A stretch of 46,789 bases of DNA from Acidimicrobiia bacterium (GCA_030066875.1 JASJAS010000034.1:1-46789), one strand, 5' to 3'; numbered from the stretch's first letter, positions 11,826 through 21,075 are shown. The notes: a model not told the origin generated them from the letters alone. Made by a program: numbers and translations.

Positions 11826-14399
11826 GTGAGCGAAGAACGCAGTCATTTCGCCCGGCGAATCGACGAACACACGTTTAGCCAGAGTCGTCGCGGCTACAAC
11901 AAGGCTGAGGTCAAGTCCTATCTAGAGGATCTCGAGCAAGCCTTCCGCGAGTTGGAGGGTCACGCGCGCCGCCAGGGTCAGAAACTGGCCGAGCTCGAGC
12001 AATCGCTGTCGAAGGCTCGGGCCACCGAGAAGGTGTCCGTCGACAACGCGATGATGGCCGTATTCGACGCGAAGGACCGCATCCTCGAACGGGCCAGGCG
12101 CAAGGGAGACGAGATCGAGGAAGAAGCCCGTCTGGAGGCGGGCCGGATACGCGAGGCTGCGATTGCGGAAGCCGGAGGCGGAGAAGGTGCGGCCGCAGGA
12201 GAGATCGCCGCCGCCCGCGCTCAAGCCGACGAGATTGTTGCCACTGCGAGAAAAGAGGCAGATCGGCTGCGCACTGAGGTGGCCGCGGCGACGGATGAGA
12301 AGCTCGAGGCCGAGTTGGCCGACATGGCGTCGCGGTTGGGGCGGGCCCACGACGAGACGGCGGCAGCTCGCGAAGAACTGGACTTGGCTCGCAAGAGGAT
12401 CGTCGAGCTGGAGGCAGCCGTTCCCGATGACAACCCGGCCGAGCTCGAAGAGAAGTTCGCCCAACTGGAGGGGTTGGTAGGCACGGCCCGGGCCGAAGCT
12501 GATCGGTTGCAGCAGGAGCTCGAAAAGGAAAGGGCCGAGCTGGAGACTGTTCGTGCCGAGGCGGCGACTGCTGGGGAAGCTCGCGAGGATCTGCAGAAGC
12601 GGCATGATGAGGTCGCGGCCGAGCTGGAGACTGTTCGTGCCGAGGCGGCGACTGCTGAGGAAGCTCACAAGGATCAGCAGAAGCGGCACGGGGAACTCGA
12701 GATCGAAGTGGAACGCGCCCGGGTCGAGCTCGCCGCGGCGATGCCCGCGGCTGCGGTGGAGAAGCTGAGGCAACAACTCGAGGAGCAGCAGGCGCGTATT
12801 GTCGAGCTGGGCGAGGCAGATCAGCTTCGCAAAGAGGCCGAATCCCAGCTCGAAGCAACCGCCGCCGAACTCGGTGCTGCCAAAGCGGCACTCGCGCAGC
12901 TGCAGACAGACACGACGGCAGCCGAGGATCGCCGTGCTGAGACCGAGGCTGAGGCTGCAGCACTCTCTGATGCCGCGGCCTTCGCCAGACGCATGGTGGG
13001 ATTCGAGGCACAGGTGGCAACCGCGACCGGTACAGATGAAACGGTCGCCCTTCTGGCCGAGACTCGGCGACTCGGGGGCAAAGAAGATGGTGGCGCGACT
13101 TCGGCTGAAGCTGAAGCGATCATCTCAGCCGCCCACGAGGAGGCAGAAGCGATCAAGGCAGACGCCGAGGCTCAGGCAGAGCAGCGCGCCGCCAAGGTCA
13201 TAGCCAAGGCACGAGAAGAGGCCGACCAGGTACGACAGACGGTCGCAACGCTGACGGCCCAGGCCGAGGATGCTCGCGCGGCAGCGCTGCGCTCCAAGCT
13301 GGAAGCTGAGGATTTGGTCGAAGCTCAGCGATCCATGGGCGAGGCGCGTGACGACATAGTCGCCGCGGCCGAGGATCGCGCCAGTGCAATCCAGGCTGAC
13401 GCCGAGCGGGCCGCTGTCGCGATGCGACGGGAGGCAGAAGAGGCGGTTGCCGCGGCTCGAGCCGAAGCCGAGAGGATCACAGCAGAAGCCTCCGCCCAAG
13501 CGCAAGAGATCATCGAAGTGGCACAGGCACAAACCGCCGAGTCTCGTGAAGCTGCCGGCCAGGATGAGCTGCCGGTCGAGCCCGCAGCCGAAGCGGAAGC
13601 AGAAGAAGATTCCTCGCCGGACGTCGCGATTCCCGGCGACGACCTCGCCGCCCTTCTCGCACAGGCCGAGCAGGACCTTGCTGGGGGTGACGAGGTTCGA
13701 AGGCAAGTCGAGGAACTCGATCAACAGGAAGCAGAACTCGCGGCCCAGCAGGCAGAAGCGATCCTGCTGGCAACTTCGCGCGATAGCGGCCAGCCTTCCT
13801 CCGAGGTTTCAGAGGACGAACCATCGGAGCCCGTACCCAATGAGCACGCCGCAGCTCCCGTGGCCGCAGACGAGATTCCCGACGATCCGCCGGTCATCGA
13901 GTTCGACGACATTCTGTCGGCGGAAGACGAGGGCGCCGCAGAAGGTGCTGAATCCCCGGCGGAAGATTCGCGGGAGGCGCCGGCCGTACCTTCCGTCTCG
14001 GATGATGATGAGGAGGATCCGGCAGAGCTGCTGACCGCACTTCTGGATGAGGTCGCCTCCGACCTAGAGGACGTCGATCTCGGCGACGCCGTTGAGCCGG
14101 TCGAAACCGTCGATGCGCAGGTCGGGCAAACCGAGTCGGCCTATGACGACATCCAAGTACCTGCTTCTGAAGAGCCGCGTCCTCGTGTGGCCTGGCCGGT
14201 CCCGGTCGACCTGGACGGGTCCGACGCAAGCAGACCCGACGGTGGCGAGGGTGACGATGGGGAACGAACGGGGGGCCAGCGGGAGAGCCGCTACCGGAGC
14301 ACGTCAGCGCAGCTCCCCAGCCTGGGGAGCCAAGCCAAGTCGAACATGAAGACCATGGCGAACTTGCGCAAGAAGAGCCGGGGCATCGACAAGGACTAG
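11826..14399 (+). CDS. DivIVA-like long coiled-coil protein with acidic region and basic C-terminal tail (long paralog)
   Basis: 857 aa, GTG start; N-terminal ~100 aa clearly paralogous to 10964..11764 (ARRIDEHTFSQSRRGYNKAEVKSYLEDLEQAFRELEGHARR...DNAMMAVFDAKDRILERARRK); Ala/Glu-rich coiled coil; tail KSNMKTMANLRKKSRGIDKD. Confidence 0.65.
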   Translation: MSEERSHFARRIDEHTFSQSRRGYNKAEVKSYLEDLEQAFRELEGHARRQGQKLAELEQSLSKARATEKVSVDNAMMAVFDAKDRILERARRKGDEIEEEARLEAGRIREAAIAEAGGGEGAAAGEIAAARAQADEIVATARKEADRLRTEVAAATDEKLEAELADMASRLGRAHDETAAAREELDLARKRIVELEAAVPDDNPAELEEKFAQLEGLVGTARAEADRLQQELEKERAELETVRAEAATAGEAREDLQKRHDEVAAELETVRAEAATAEEAHKDQQKRHGELEIEVERARVELAAAMPAAAVEKLRQQLEEQQARIVELGEADQLRKEAESQLEATAAELGAAKAALAQLQTDTTAAEDRRAETEAEAAALSDAAAFARRMVGFEAQVATATGTDETVALLAETRRLGGKEDGGATSAEAEAIISAAHEEAEAIKADAEAQAEQRAAKVIAKAREEADQVRQTVATLTAQAEDARAAALRSKLEAEDLVEAQRSMGEARDDIVAAAEDRASAIQADAERAAVAMRREAEEAVAAARAEAERITAEASAQAQEIIEVAQAQTAESREAAGQDELPVEPAAEAEAEEDSSPDVAIPGDDLAALLAQAEQDLAGGDEVRRQVEELDQQEAELAAQQAEAILLATSRDSGQPSSEVSEDEPSEPVPNEHAAAPVAADEIPDDPPVIEFDDILSAEDEGAAEGAESPAEDSREAPAVPSVSDDDEEDPAELLTALLDEVASDLEDVDLGDAVEPVETVDAQVGQTESAYDDIQVPASEEPRPRVAWPVPVDLDGSDASRPDGGEGDDGERTGGQRESRYRSTSAQLPSLGSQAKSNMKTMANLRKKSRGIDKD
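12534..12701 (+). repeat. 84-bp tandem duplication inside the long coiled-coil gene
   Basis: gccgagctggagactgttcgtgccgaggcggcgactgct... starts at 12534 and again at 12618; period 84 bp = 28 codons. Confidence 0.85.
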
Positions 14400-14427
14400 A
14401 GCCACTACGGCGCCGTAACATCGGGGC

Positions 14428-15402
14428 ATGGCCGAACGGATCCTGGTTACCCGCCGACCACCGGGTCGAGCCCTCGAAATGCTTCGCAATGTGGGGGATG
14501 TTGATCTGTGGGAGATCGACAACGTCATCCCGCGACCCGATCTTCTCGACAGAGTCGTCACGGCAGACGCTCTCTACTGCATGCTCACTGAGCAGGTCGA
14601 CAGCGTGCTTCTCCAGGCGGCACCCAGACTCCGGGTTGTTTCCAACATGGCCGTAGGTGTTGACAACATCGACCTGCTCGCCTGCACAAGTCGCCAGATC
14701 CCGGTGGGGCACACTCCCGGGGTGCTGACTGAGGCCACCGCTGATTTGGCAATGGCATTACTGCTGGCTGCAGCGCGACGCCTCGGCGAGGGAATCGACT
14801 ATGCCCGCTCCGGGCAGTGGGGGGAGTTCCGACCCGACCTCTTGCTCGGTCGCGAAGTCCATTCGTCGGTCATCGGCATTGTCGGAATGGGCCGAATTGG
14901 GTCCGCGGTGGCGCGCCGCGCCACCGGATTCGGAATGTCGATTCGATACACCGGGCCGAGCGCCAAGCCCGCGATCGAGCACGAGCTCGGCGCCGTCCGT
15001 CGTGATCTTGCGGGGCTGCTGACGGAGTCAGACCACGTGGTCCTCACCGCCCCCTTGAACCCGGCCACCTACCACCTGATCGACGAGCGTGCGCTTACCT
15101 TGATGAAGCCGAACGCCACTCTGGTCAACGTGGCTCGCGGTCCTCTGGTGGATACGGATGCGCTGGTTGTGGCCCTCGAGACAGGAGCTATCGCCGCAGC
15201 CGGGCTTGACGTAACCGACCCAGAGCCGCTTCCCATCGATCACCCGCTGCTGGACGCCCCCAATTGCGTCGTCATTCCCCACCTGGGGAGCGCCTCAGTG
15301 AAGACTCGAGAGGAGATGGCGGAGTTGGCCGCCCGTAATGTGATCCGCGGCCTCGCCGGTGAGCCGCTCGAAGCCTGTGCCAACCCTCGGGTCTATGGCT
15401 AG
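14428..15402 (+). CDS. D-isomer-specific 2-hydroxyacid dehydrogenase (glyoxylate/hydroxypyruvate reductase-like)
   Basis: 324 aa; VVSNMAVGVDNIDL, HTPGVLTEATADLAMALLLAAARR, GIVGMGRIGSAVARR, NVARGPLVDTDAL, HLGSASVKTREEMAELAA. Confidence 0.88.
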   Translation: MAERILVTRRPPGRALEMLRNVGDVDLWEIDNVIPRPDLLDRVVTADALYCMLTEQVDSVLLQAAPRLRVVSNMAVGVDNIDLLACTSRQIPVGHTPGVLTEATADLAMALLLAAARRLGEGIDYARSGQWGEFRPDLLLGREVHSSVIGIVGMGRIGSAVARRATGFGMSIRYTGPSAKPAIEHELGAVRRDLAGLLTESDHVVLTAPLNPATYHLIDERALTLMKPNATLVNVARGPLVDTDALVVALETGAIAAAGLDVTDPEPLPIDHPLLDAPNCVVIPHLGSASVKTREEMAELAARNVIRGLAGEPLEACANPRVYG

Positions 15403-16163
15403 CTGGGGGCAAGCGTGCCGGCGAACACCTGCCAAGCAAGCAACGACTTGGCAATGAGGCTGAGCCAGATGTATGCCCGCTCTCCATAGAGGTAGTCGCG
15501 CCACCTTCCGACCTGCCGGTATTGCAGCACCATGTTGATGGCGAAGCTGTTGAAGAAGATGAACAGCGAGAAGAAGATCCCGTAGACGAAGGCAGGCGGA
15601 GAACCGTCCGTGCTCGGGCTCCACAGGTAGAGCGCAATGATCAACCAGGGCACGGCACCGGCCAGCACGCCAAACCAATAGGACATCCAGTTCGGCCGGC
15701 CGGGCGTTTCATAGTGCTCCATGAGCAGTCCGAAGAGAATCATCGTTGCGTTCACGGCAAAGATCGCACCGAGAGCGCCGATGGTCGAGATCCCTGTCAA
15801 CATGGCGATCAACACAACCATCACCGAAGAGCTGACGGCATACTCGATCCAGCGGGCGTAGTTGCGACCGCGCTCGAGGTTGCGCACGTACCAGGGATAG
15901 ACACCGGGTGACGAGATGACCCAGTGGGCAATCGCAGACAGGAACACAAAGGCAGCGACACCCCAGGCAATTCTCACTTCGAACAACTCGTAAAGGGACG
16001 GGGGTTCAAGGCCCGGGGCGTTGTCGAGGAATGTCGCCGTCACCGGCAGCGCAAAGTCGTTGGCCAGCAGAAGGATCAAGACCCCCTGGACGGCATGAAA
16101 GAAGCCCATGATGACGTTGAAACGCCGGAGCCGGGATGTGGTCGTACTGTCTGTCTGATTCAT
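15399..16163 (-). CDS. Heliorhodopsin
   Basis: 254 aa from ATG at 16163: FNVIMGFFHAVQGVLILLLANDFALPVTATFL, NYARWIEYAVSSSVMVVLIAMLTGI, GALGAIFAVNATMILFGLLME, FVYGIFFSLFIFFNSFAINMVLQY, GERAYIWLSLIAKSLLAWQVFAGTLAPS. Close residue-by-residue resemblance to heliorhodopsin 48C12 as recalled; candidate Schiff-base Lys239 (codon 15449..15447), Glu107, His23 and His80. Confidence 0.95.
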   Translation of the reverse strand: MNQTDSTTTSRLRRFNVIMGFFHAVQGVLILLLANDFALPVTATFLDNAPGLEPPSLYELFEVRIAWGVAAFVFLSAIAHWVISSPGVYPWYVRNLERGRNYARWIEYAVSSSVMVVLIAMLTGISTIGALGAIFAVNATMILFGLLMEHYETPGRPNWMSYWFGVLAGAVPWLIIALYLWSPSTDGSPPAFVYGIFFSLFIFFNSFAINMVLQYRQVGRWRDYLYGERAYIWLSLIAKSLLAWQVFAGTLAPS

Positions 16164-16253
16164 ACTGATCTCACCGATTGTTCTGATGTCGATTAGGTAT
16201 TCGGAGCCGACCGGGATACTGGGTGATTGCCGCAGGTTGGGTATAGAGTTCGC

Positions 16254-16265
16254 TTGCGTACGCAA
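16254..16265. promoter_or_regulatory. 12-bp perfect palindrome in the heliorhodopsin/serB divergent intergenic region
   Basis: TTGCGTACGCAA, 12 bp upstream of the serB ATG at 16278. Confidence 0.4.
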
Positions 16266-16277
16266 CAGGCCAAATAG

Positions 16278-17102
16278 ATGGTGGATACCACACAGCCCTT
16301 CGCATTTCGCGCCTTCGACTACATCTTCTTCGACTGCGATAGCACCCTGAGCAGCATAGAAGGGATCGACGAACTCGCCCGGATGAAGGGCAAGTTCGAC
16401 GAGATAAAGGCGATGACGGACGCCGCGATGGATGGGGAGGTCTACCTCGATGCGGTGTATGACCGGCGGCTGGAAATGCTGGCCCCCACCCATGAGGAAA
16501 TCGTCGCGATCGAACCGCTTTATCGGTCAACAGTCGTTCCCCATGCGGCAGAAGTGATCGGTGCCCTTCATGTCGCGGGTAAGGAGGTTTTCGTCGTGTC
16601 GGGTGGCCTACTGGCCGCGGTGAGGCCGTTTGGCCGTTGGCTCGGTGTCCCGCACGATCACGTCCGGGCGGTCAGCTTGGAGTACGACGCCTTGACCGGC
16701 GAGTGGTGGGACTATCTCCAGGATCAGTGGGACCAGCGAACCGACGTCGAGTACAAGGATTCCGAGGACACCCCTTTGGTGCAGGCCTCCGGCAAGTCGG
16801 ATGTTGTCACGGAGATGTTGGGCGGCCGCTACGGCCGTACGGTGCTGATCGGCGACGGCGTCAGCGACCTAGCCGCCAGTGACGTTGTCGACCTGTTCGT
16901 GGGTTTCACCGGTGTCGTATCCCGTCCCCACGTGATTGCCGAAGCCGAGGTGCTGGTCACCGGAGATTCGCTGGCGCCCTTGCTCGCAATCGTGCTCACT
17001 GAGTCGGAGCAAAAGACCCTTTCGGGTACCGTGTACGAGGAAGTGCTGGAGGAGAGTCTGGCCAGATTCGATGCCGGCGAGGTGGTCGTCCGGAAGGCGT
17101 AA
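16278..17102 (+). CDS. serB: HAD-family phosphoserine phosphatase-like
   Basis: 274 aa; FDYIFFDCDSTLSSIEGIDELA motif I, VFVVSGGLLAAVRPF motif II, LIGDGVSDLAASDVVDLFVGF motif IV; directly upstream of serA. Confidence 0.8.
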   Translation: MVDTTQPFAFRAFDYIFFDCDSTLSSIEGIDELARMKGKFDEIKAMTDAAMDGEVYLDAVYDRRLEMLAPTHEEIVAIEPLYRSTVVPHAAEVIGALHVAGKEVFVVSGGLLAAVRPFGRWLGVPHDHVRAVSLEYDALTGEWWDYLQDQWDQRTDVEYKDSEDTPLVQASGKSDVVTEMLGGRYGRTVLIGDGVSDLAASDVVDLFVGFTGVVSRPHVIAEAEVLVTGDSLAPLLAIVLTESEQKTLSGTVYEEVLEESLARFDAGEVVVRKA

Positions 17103-17105
17103 CCC

Positions 17106-18695
17106 ATGGCGTTTCAACTTCTCGTCACCGGTGATCTTTCCCCGGAAGCGGTCGAGTTGCTGGAGACAAGCACCGATGTTCGCTTCGATGTGGCCAAAGG
17201 CCTGAGTCCCCAACAACTCGCCGAGAGAATCCCCGGCTACCACGGCCTGATCGTGCGCAGCAGCGCCAAGGCAACGGCAGAGGTGATCGCAGCCGCCGAC
17301 GAGCTTCGAGTCATCGGAAGGGCCGGAGTGGGCGTTGACAACATCGACCTGCGAGCGGCGAGCGAGCGGGGGGTGATCGTCATGAACACTCCGGGAGCCA
17401 ACACAGTTGCCTCGGCAGAGCACACCATGGCGCTGCTGCTTGCAATGTGTCGCAACATCCCGCAGGCGGCCGCCAGCCTGGATGCCGGCACCTGGGATCG
17501 GGGTCGTGGCCGCGGGGTAGAACTCCGTAGCAAGACGCTGGGTGTAGTCGGCTTAGGTCGCATCGGGCGTCGCGTAGCGCGTCGGTGCCGTGCGTTCGGA
17601 ATGGAAATCATCTGCTTCGATCCCTTCCTGAGTGACGAGCGCGCCCACGAGATGCATGTTGAGAGGGTGTCGTTCGAGGAACTCCTCGAGCGGTCGGATT
17701 TCATCAGTCTGCATGCTGCGCTGACCGACCGGACACGCAATCTCATCGATGGGCAGGCACTCGCCAGGATGAAGCGGGGGGTCAGAATCGTCAACACGGC
17801 TCGTGGCGCTTTGATCGATGAGGCCGCGCTCGTCGAGGCCTTGGTGAGTGGTCAGGTCGCCGGGGCCGCCCTCGACGTCATGGCCAAAGAGCCGCCCGAC
17901 CCCGACAATCCCTTGCTTCACATGGACAACGTCATTATCACGCCGCATCTCGCTGCCAGCACTCTTGAAGCGCAGCGCGAGGTGGGAATCCAGATCGTCA
18001 AGCAAGTGATCGACGCACTCCACGGCGTGGAGTATCGGAACGCGGTCAACATGCCTGCTGTGGATGCGCCCAGATTGAAGGAGCTGCAGCCCTTCTTGTC
18101 GATGGCCGAGCGCCTCGGCAGCATGCAGACCCAGCTTGCCGAGGACGCGATTACCAAGGTCGAAGTCGCCATAGAGGGCGAGGTGATCGATGAGCACATC
18201 AAGCCGATCACCGTTGCCATCCTCAAGGGCATGCTGGAGCCGGTTGAACCGGGATCGGTCAACTACGTGAACGCTCCTCACGTTGCGATGACGCGTGGCA
18301 TCGTCGTTTCCCAGACGACGGGTCTGCACATCACCGACTATCCGAACATCATCTCCTGCCGGGTGGAGTGGGATGGTGGGAAGCGGACCATCGCGGCAAC
18401 GCTGTTCAGCCACGATGAGCCCCGTATCGTCGATGTCGACGGGTTCCGGGTCGACGTGATCCCGGAGGGAACCATCCTGGTGACCTGGAGCCACGACGAG
18501 CCGGGGTTCATCGGGAAAGTCGGAACGCTGCTGGGTGAGTTGGGAATCAACATCGCCACTTGGAGAACCGGTCGCTCCGGTCCGGGGGAGCGGGCCTTGT
18601 CGTTCATTTCGGTGGACTCGGATGTACCCGACGATCTGATGGTCGAGCTTTCGGGAACGGCGCCGCTGGAACGGATCGCCAAAATCCGGCTCTAG
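17106..18695 (+). CDS. serA: D-3-phosphoglycerate dehydrogenase
   Basis: 529 aa; IGRAGVGVDNIDLRAASERGVIVMNTPGANTVASAEHTMALLLA, LGVVGLGRIGRRVARR, NTARGALIDEAALVEAL, C-terminal ASB and ACT-like region (HDEPGFIGKVGTLLGELGINIATWRTGR). Confidence 0.93.
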   Translation: MAFQLLVTGDLSPEAVELLETSTDVRFDVAKGLSPQQLAERIPGYHGLIVRSSAKATAEVIAAADELRVIGRAGVGVDNIDLRAASERGVIVMNTPGANTVASAEHTMALLLAMCRNIPQAAASLDAGTWDRGRGRGVELRSKTLGVVGLGRIGRRVARRCRAFGMEIICFDPFLSDERAHEMHVERVSFEELLERSDFISLHAALTDRTRNLIDGQALARMKRGVRIVNTARGALIDEAALVEALVSGQVAGAALDVMAKEPPDPDNPLLHMDNVIITPHLAASTLEAQREVGIQIVKQVIDALHGVEYRNAVNMPAVDAPRLKELQPFLSMAERLGSMQTQLAEDAITKVEVAIEGEVIDEHIKPITVAILKGMLEPVEPGSVNYVNAPHVAMTRGIVVSQTTGLHITDYPNIISCRVEWDGGKRTIAATLFSHDEPRIVDVDGFRVDVIPEGTILVTWSHDEPGFIGKVGTLLGELGINIATWRTGRSGPGERALSFISVDSDVPDDLMVELSGTAPLERIAKIRL

Positions 18696-18707
18696 GCTCG
18701 GGGCTGT

Positions 18708-19868
18708 ATGAAGATCGCCAATCGTGCCGAGGTTCCTCCCTTCTATGTGATGGAGGTGATGAAGGCCGCGGCCGATCGAGAGCGCGCCTCCGGAGACGTT
18801 CTTCACCTCGAGGTCGGCCAACCGAGCACGCCCGCACCAGCCAAGGTGCTCGAGGCAGCGCGGGCAGCCCTGGGGTCGGATCGGCTTGGCTACACCGATG
18901 CCATCGGTATCCCAGAACTGCGGGAGCGCATTGCGCTGCACTACGCAGAAACGTATGGGGTGGCGGTCTCCCCAGGCCACGTCATTGTCACCATGGGGGC
19001 GTCAGGTGGGTTCGTGCTCGCGTTTCTGGCAGCGTTCGATGTGGGGGATCGCGTCGCCGTGACCCGTCCTGGTTACCCCTGCTACCGCAACACCCTCGAG
19101 GCCTTCGGGGTTGAGGCCGTGCCGGTGCCGGTGGGGCCGGAGACCCGGTTCGTACCGACCAGCCGGTTGCTTGCAGATGCCGGTCCACTCGACGGTCTGA
19201 TTCTCGCCAGTCCAGCGAATCCGACCGGGACCGCACTGACCACCGACGAGTTGGCCGATATCGCTACGTACTGTCGCAGCAATGACATTCGGCTGATTGC
19301 CGACGAGATCTACCACGGTATCGAGTACGGCGTGCAGGTTCCGACTGCGGTGTCCATCGACCCCGACGCGGTGGTACTGCAGAGCTTCTCCAAGTACTTC
19401 TCGATGACGGGCTGGCGGCTCGGCTGGATGGTGGCGCCCGACGATCTGGTGCGTCCACTGGAACGACTCGCCCAGAATCTGTTCATCTCCCCGCCGACGC
19501 TCTCCCAACTTGCGGCGATTGCTGCATTCGATGCCACCGACGAGTTGGACGGCAATGTTGCCCGCTATGCCGAGAACCGGAGAGTGCTCATCGACGGCCT
19601 CGGCGCGGTTGGTTTGGACCACTTTGCATCGCCGGATGGTGCCTTCTACTTCTACATCGACGTGTCGCATCTGACGGACGACAGTCAGGAGCTGTGCCGG
19701 ATCTGGCTTGACGAGTTGGGGGTGGCCTGTACACCGGGCATCGACTTCGACCCCGAGCTGGGCCACCGCTATGTCCGTCTGTCCTACTCCGAGTCCATGG
19801 CCGACATCGCTGCAGCCACCGAGCGGATTGCTGAGTGGGTGAGCGACTTCGACTCAAATCCCATATGA
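18708..19868 (+). CDS. Class I/II PLP-dependent aminotransferase
   Basis: 386 aa; ASPANPTGTALTTDELADI, DEIYHGIEYG, QSFSKYFSMTGWRLGWMVAP (PLP Lys), VRLSYSESMADIAAATERI. Confidence 0.9.
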   Translation: MKIANRAEVPPFYVMEVMKAAADRERASGDVLHLEVGQPSTPAPAKVLEAARAALGSDRLGYTDAIGIPELRERIALHYAETYGVAVSPGHVIVTMGASGGFVLAFLAAFDVGDRVAVTRPGYPCYRNTLEAFGVEAVPVPVGPETRFVPTSRLLADAGPLDGLILASPANPTGTALTTDELADIATYCRSNDIRLIADEIYHGIEYGVQVPTAVSIDPDAVVLQSFSKYFSMTGWRLGWMVAPDDLVRPLERLAQNLFISPPTLSQLAAIAAFDATDELDGNVARYAENRRVLIDGLGAVGLDHFASPDGAFYFYIDVSHLTDDSQELCRIWLDELGVACTPGIDFDPELGHRYVRLSYSESMADIAAATERIAEWVSDFDSNPI

Positions 19869-19926
19869 CTCAACCGGGGCGGTCTGTTTGTCGATTCTGT
19901 AGGCCATCTCGTCCAACGGAGGGATC

Positions 19927-21075
19927 ATGCAAGGTTTGCGGCTAGTACTCGTGCTGACACTCTTGGTGCTGGCAAGCGCTTGTAGCGGCGACGATGCTGT
20001 CGAGACAACCACAACCTCCTCGGGTGTGTCGTCGTCGACCGTCGCTACTCCCGAGACGACCACCACGGGCGCGGTCGCAACCACAACTACCTCCACAACC
20101 ACGACCACAACCACAACCACGGAGCCGCCGCCCACCGGCCCTCCAGCTGGATCTGTCCTGATCACCGGTGAGGCGGGGGTGTTCGTCGCAACGCTGGATG
20201 GGGTGGCGGCGAAGATCATCGATGCCGATGAACTGGCAGTCAACGGCCTGATCGACTTCGCCATCGATGATGCGCGGGGAGGGATCGTGTTTCAGCCCAA
20301 TCGGGGTTCGTGGTTCTTCAGAGGAAGCGACTCGATCGTCTACTGGGTCCCAACAGGCGCGGGGACGTATCAGGAACTGCTGGTTCCTGATGCCGACCAG
20401 GGCCTCGCCCTCGAGGATGTCGCCAGTCACGGAGCGTCGGCCGCTGTCTACTACACCCGTACCGAGGGTGGGGACGACCCCGAAACGACGGTACAAACCC
20501 TGCGGCGGTTCGATCTCGACGACAAGACCGTCACCGAAATCGCCGTGGTCGGAGGCTGGGAATCTGGTTCGTCACCGATTTCCGCTGGAGGAGACTTGAT
20601 CGTGAAGAACTCTGGAGCGGAGGGATACGTCTGGATCGACTTCATGGATCTAGACGGTGTCGAGTTCGATTCGCCCGCCAACCCGCTGCCACTCGAAGAG
20701 TTCGACTGCTTCCCTGGCTGCTTCTACTACGCCGACTTGTCGCCCGACGGCAGCCGGGTAGCACTCGGACGGCTGGCACCGAACGCCGACGGCTTCCCCA
20801 CTACACCGGAGATCGAGATCCGCGATGTCGCAACGGGTGCCCTAGAGCTTGCGGTCTCGCTCCCCGATGTGGCTGCTTTCCCCTGGATTCATTCAATGGA
20901 TCTGAGCGACACGCACGTGCTCATCAACATCATCGAGGAAGGCTCGGAGTACCCGTTTGCCACGATCGTCGATATTGCCTCTGGGGGACTAGCGACCTAC
21001 CCAGCGCCGGTTGGCGGGGTAGCCCGCTTCCTGCGCTCGATGCCGGCGCTCGACGGCGTTGTCGCCTGGCCGTAG
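19927..21075 (+). CDS. Putative lipoprotein with Thr-rich linker
   Basis: 382 aa; signal MQGLRLVLVLTLLVLASACSG (lipobox ASAC), TTTTSTTTTTTTTTEPPPTGPP linker, beta-propeller-like body (ADLSPDGSRVALGRL). Confidence 0.65.
   Translation: MQGLRLVLVLTLLVLASACSGDDAVETTTTSSGVSSSTVATPETTTTGAVATTTTSTTTTTTTTTEPPPTGPPAGSVLITGEAGVFVATLDGVAAKIIDADELAVNGLIDFAIDDARGGIVFQPNRGSWFFRGSDSIVYWVPTGAGTYQELLVPDADQGLALEDVASHGASAAVYYTRTEGGDDPETTVQTLRRFDLDDKTVTEIAVVGGWESGSSPISAGGDLIVKNSGAEGYVWIDFMDLDGVEFDSPANPLPLEEFDCFPGCFYYADLSPDGSRVALGRLAPNADGFPTTPEIEIRDVATGALELAVSLPDVAAFPWIHSMDLSDTHVLINIIEEGSEYPFATIVDIASGGLATYPAPVGGVARFLRSMPALDGVVAWP

Noticed and set aside
11911-13020. 369-aa minus ORF (MPPVPRIPPCVWRRPRHQRV...) and other ORFs antisense to the coiled-coil gene
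   Set aside because: Pro/Arg/Ser-rich wrong-frame translation typical of high-GC antisense; the + strand coiled coil is coherent.
17553-18980. 475-aa minus ORF opposite serA
   Set aside because: Antisense to a clearly recognisable SerA; no recognisable domain.
20070-20121. ACA/ACC-rich microsatellite-like DNA
   Set aside because: Explained by a Thr-rich linker of a secreted lipoprotein; common in actinobacterial lipoproteins and not obviously phase-variable.
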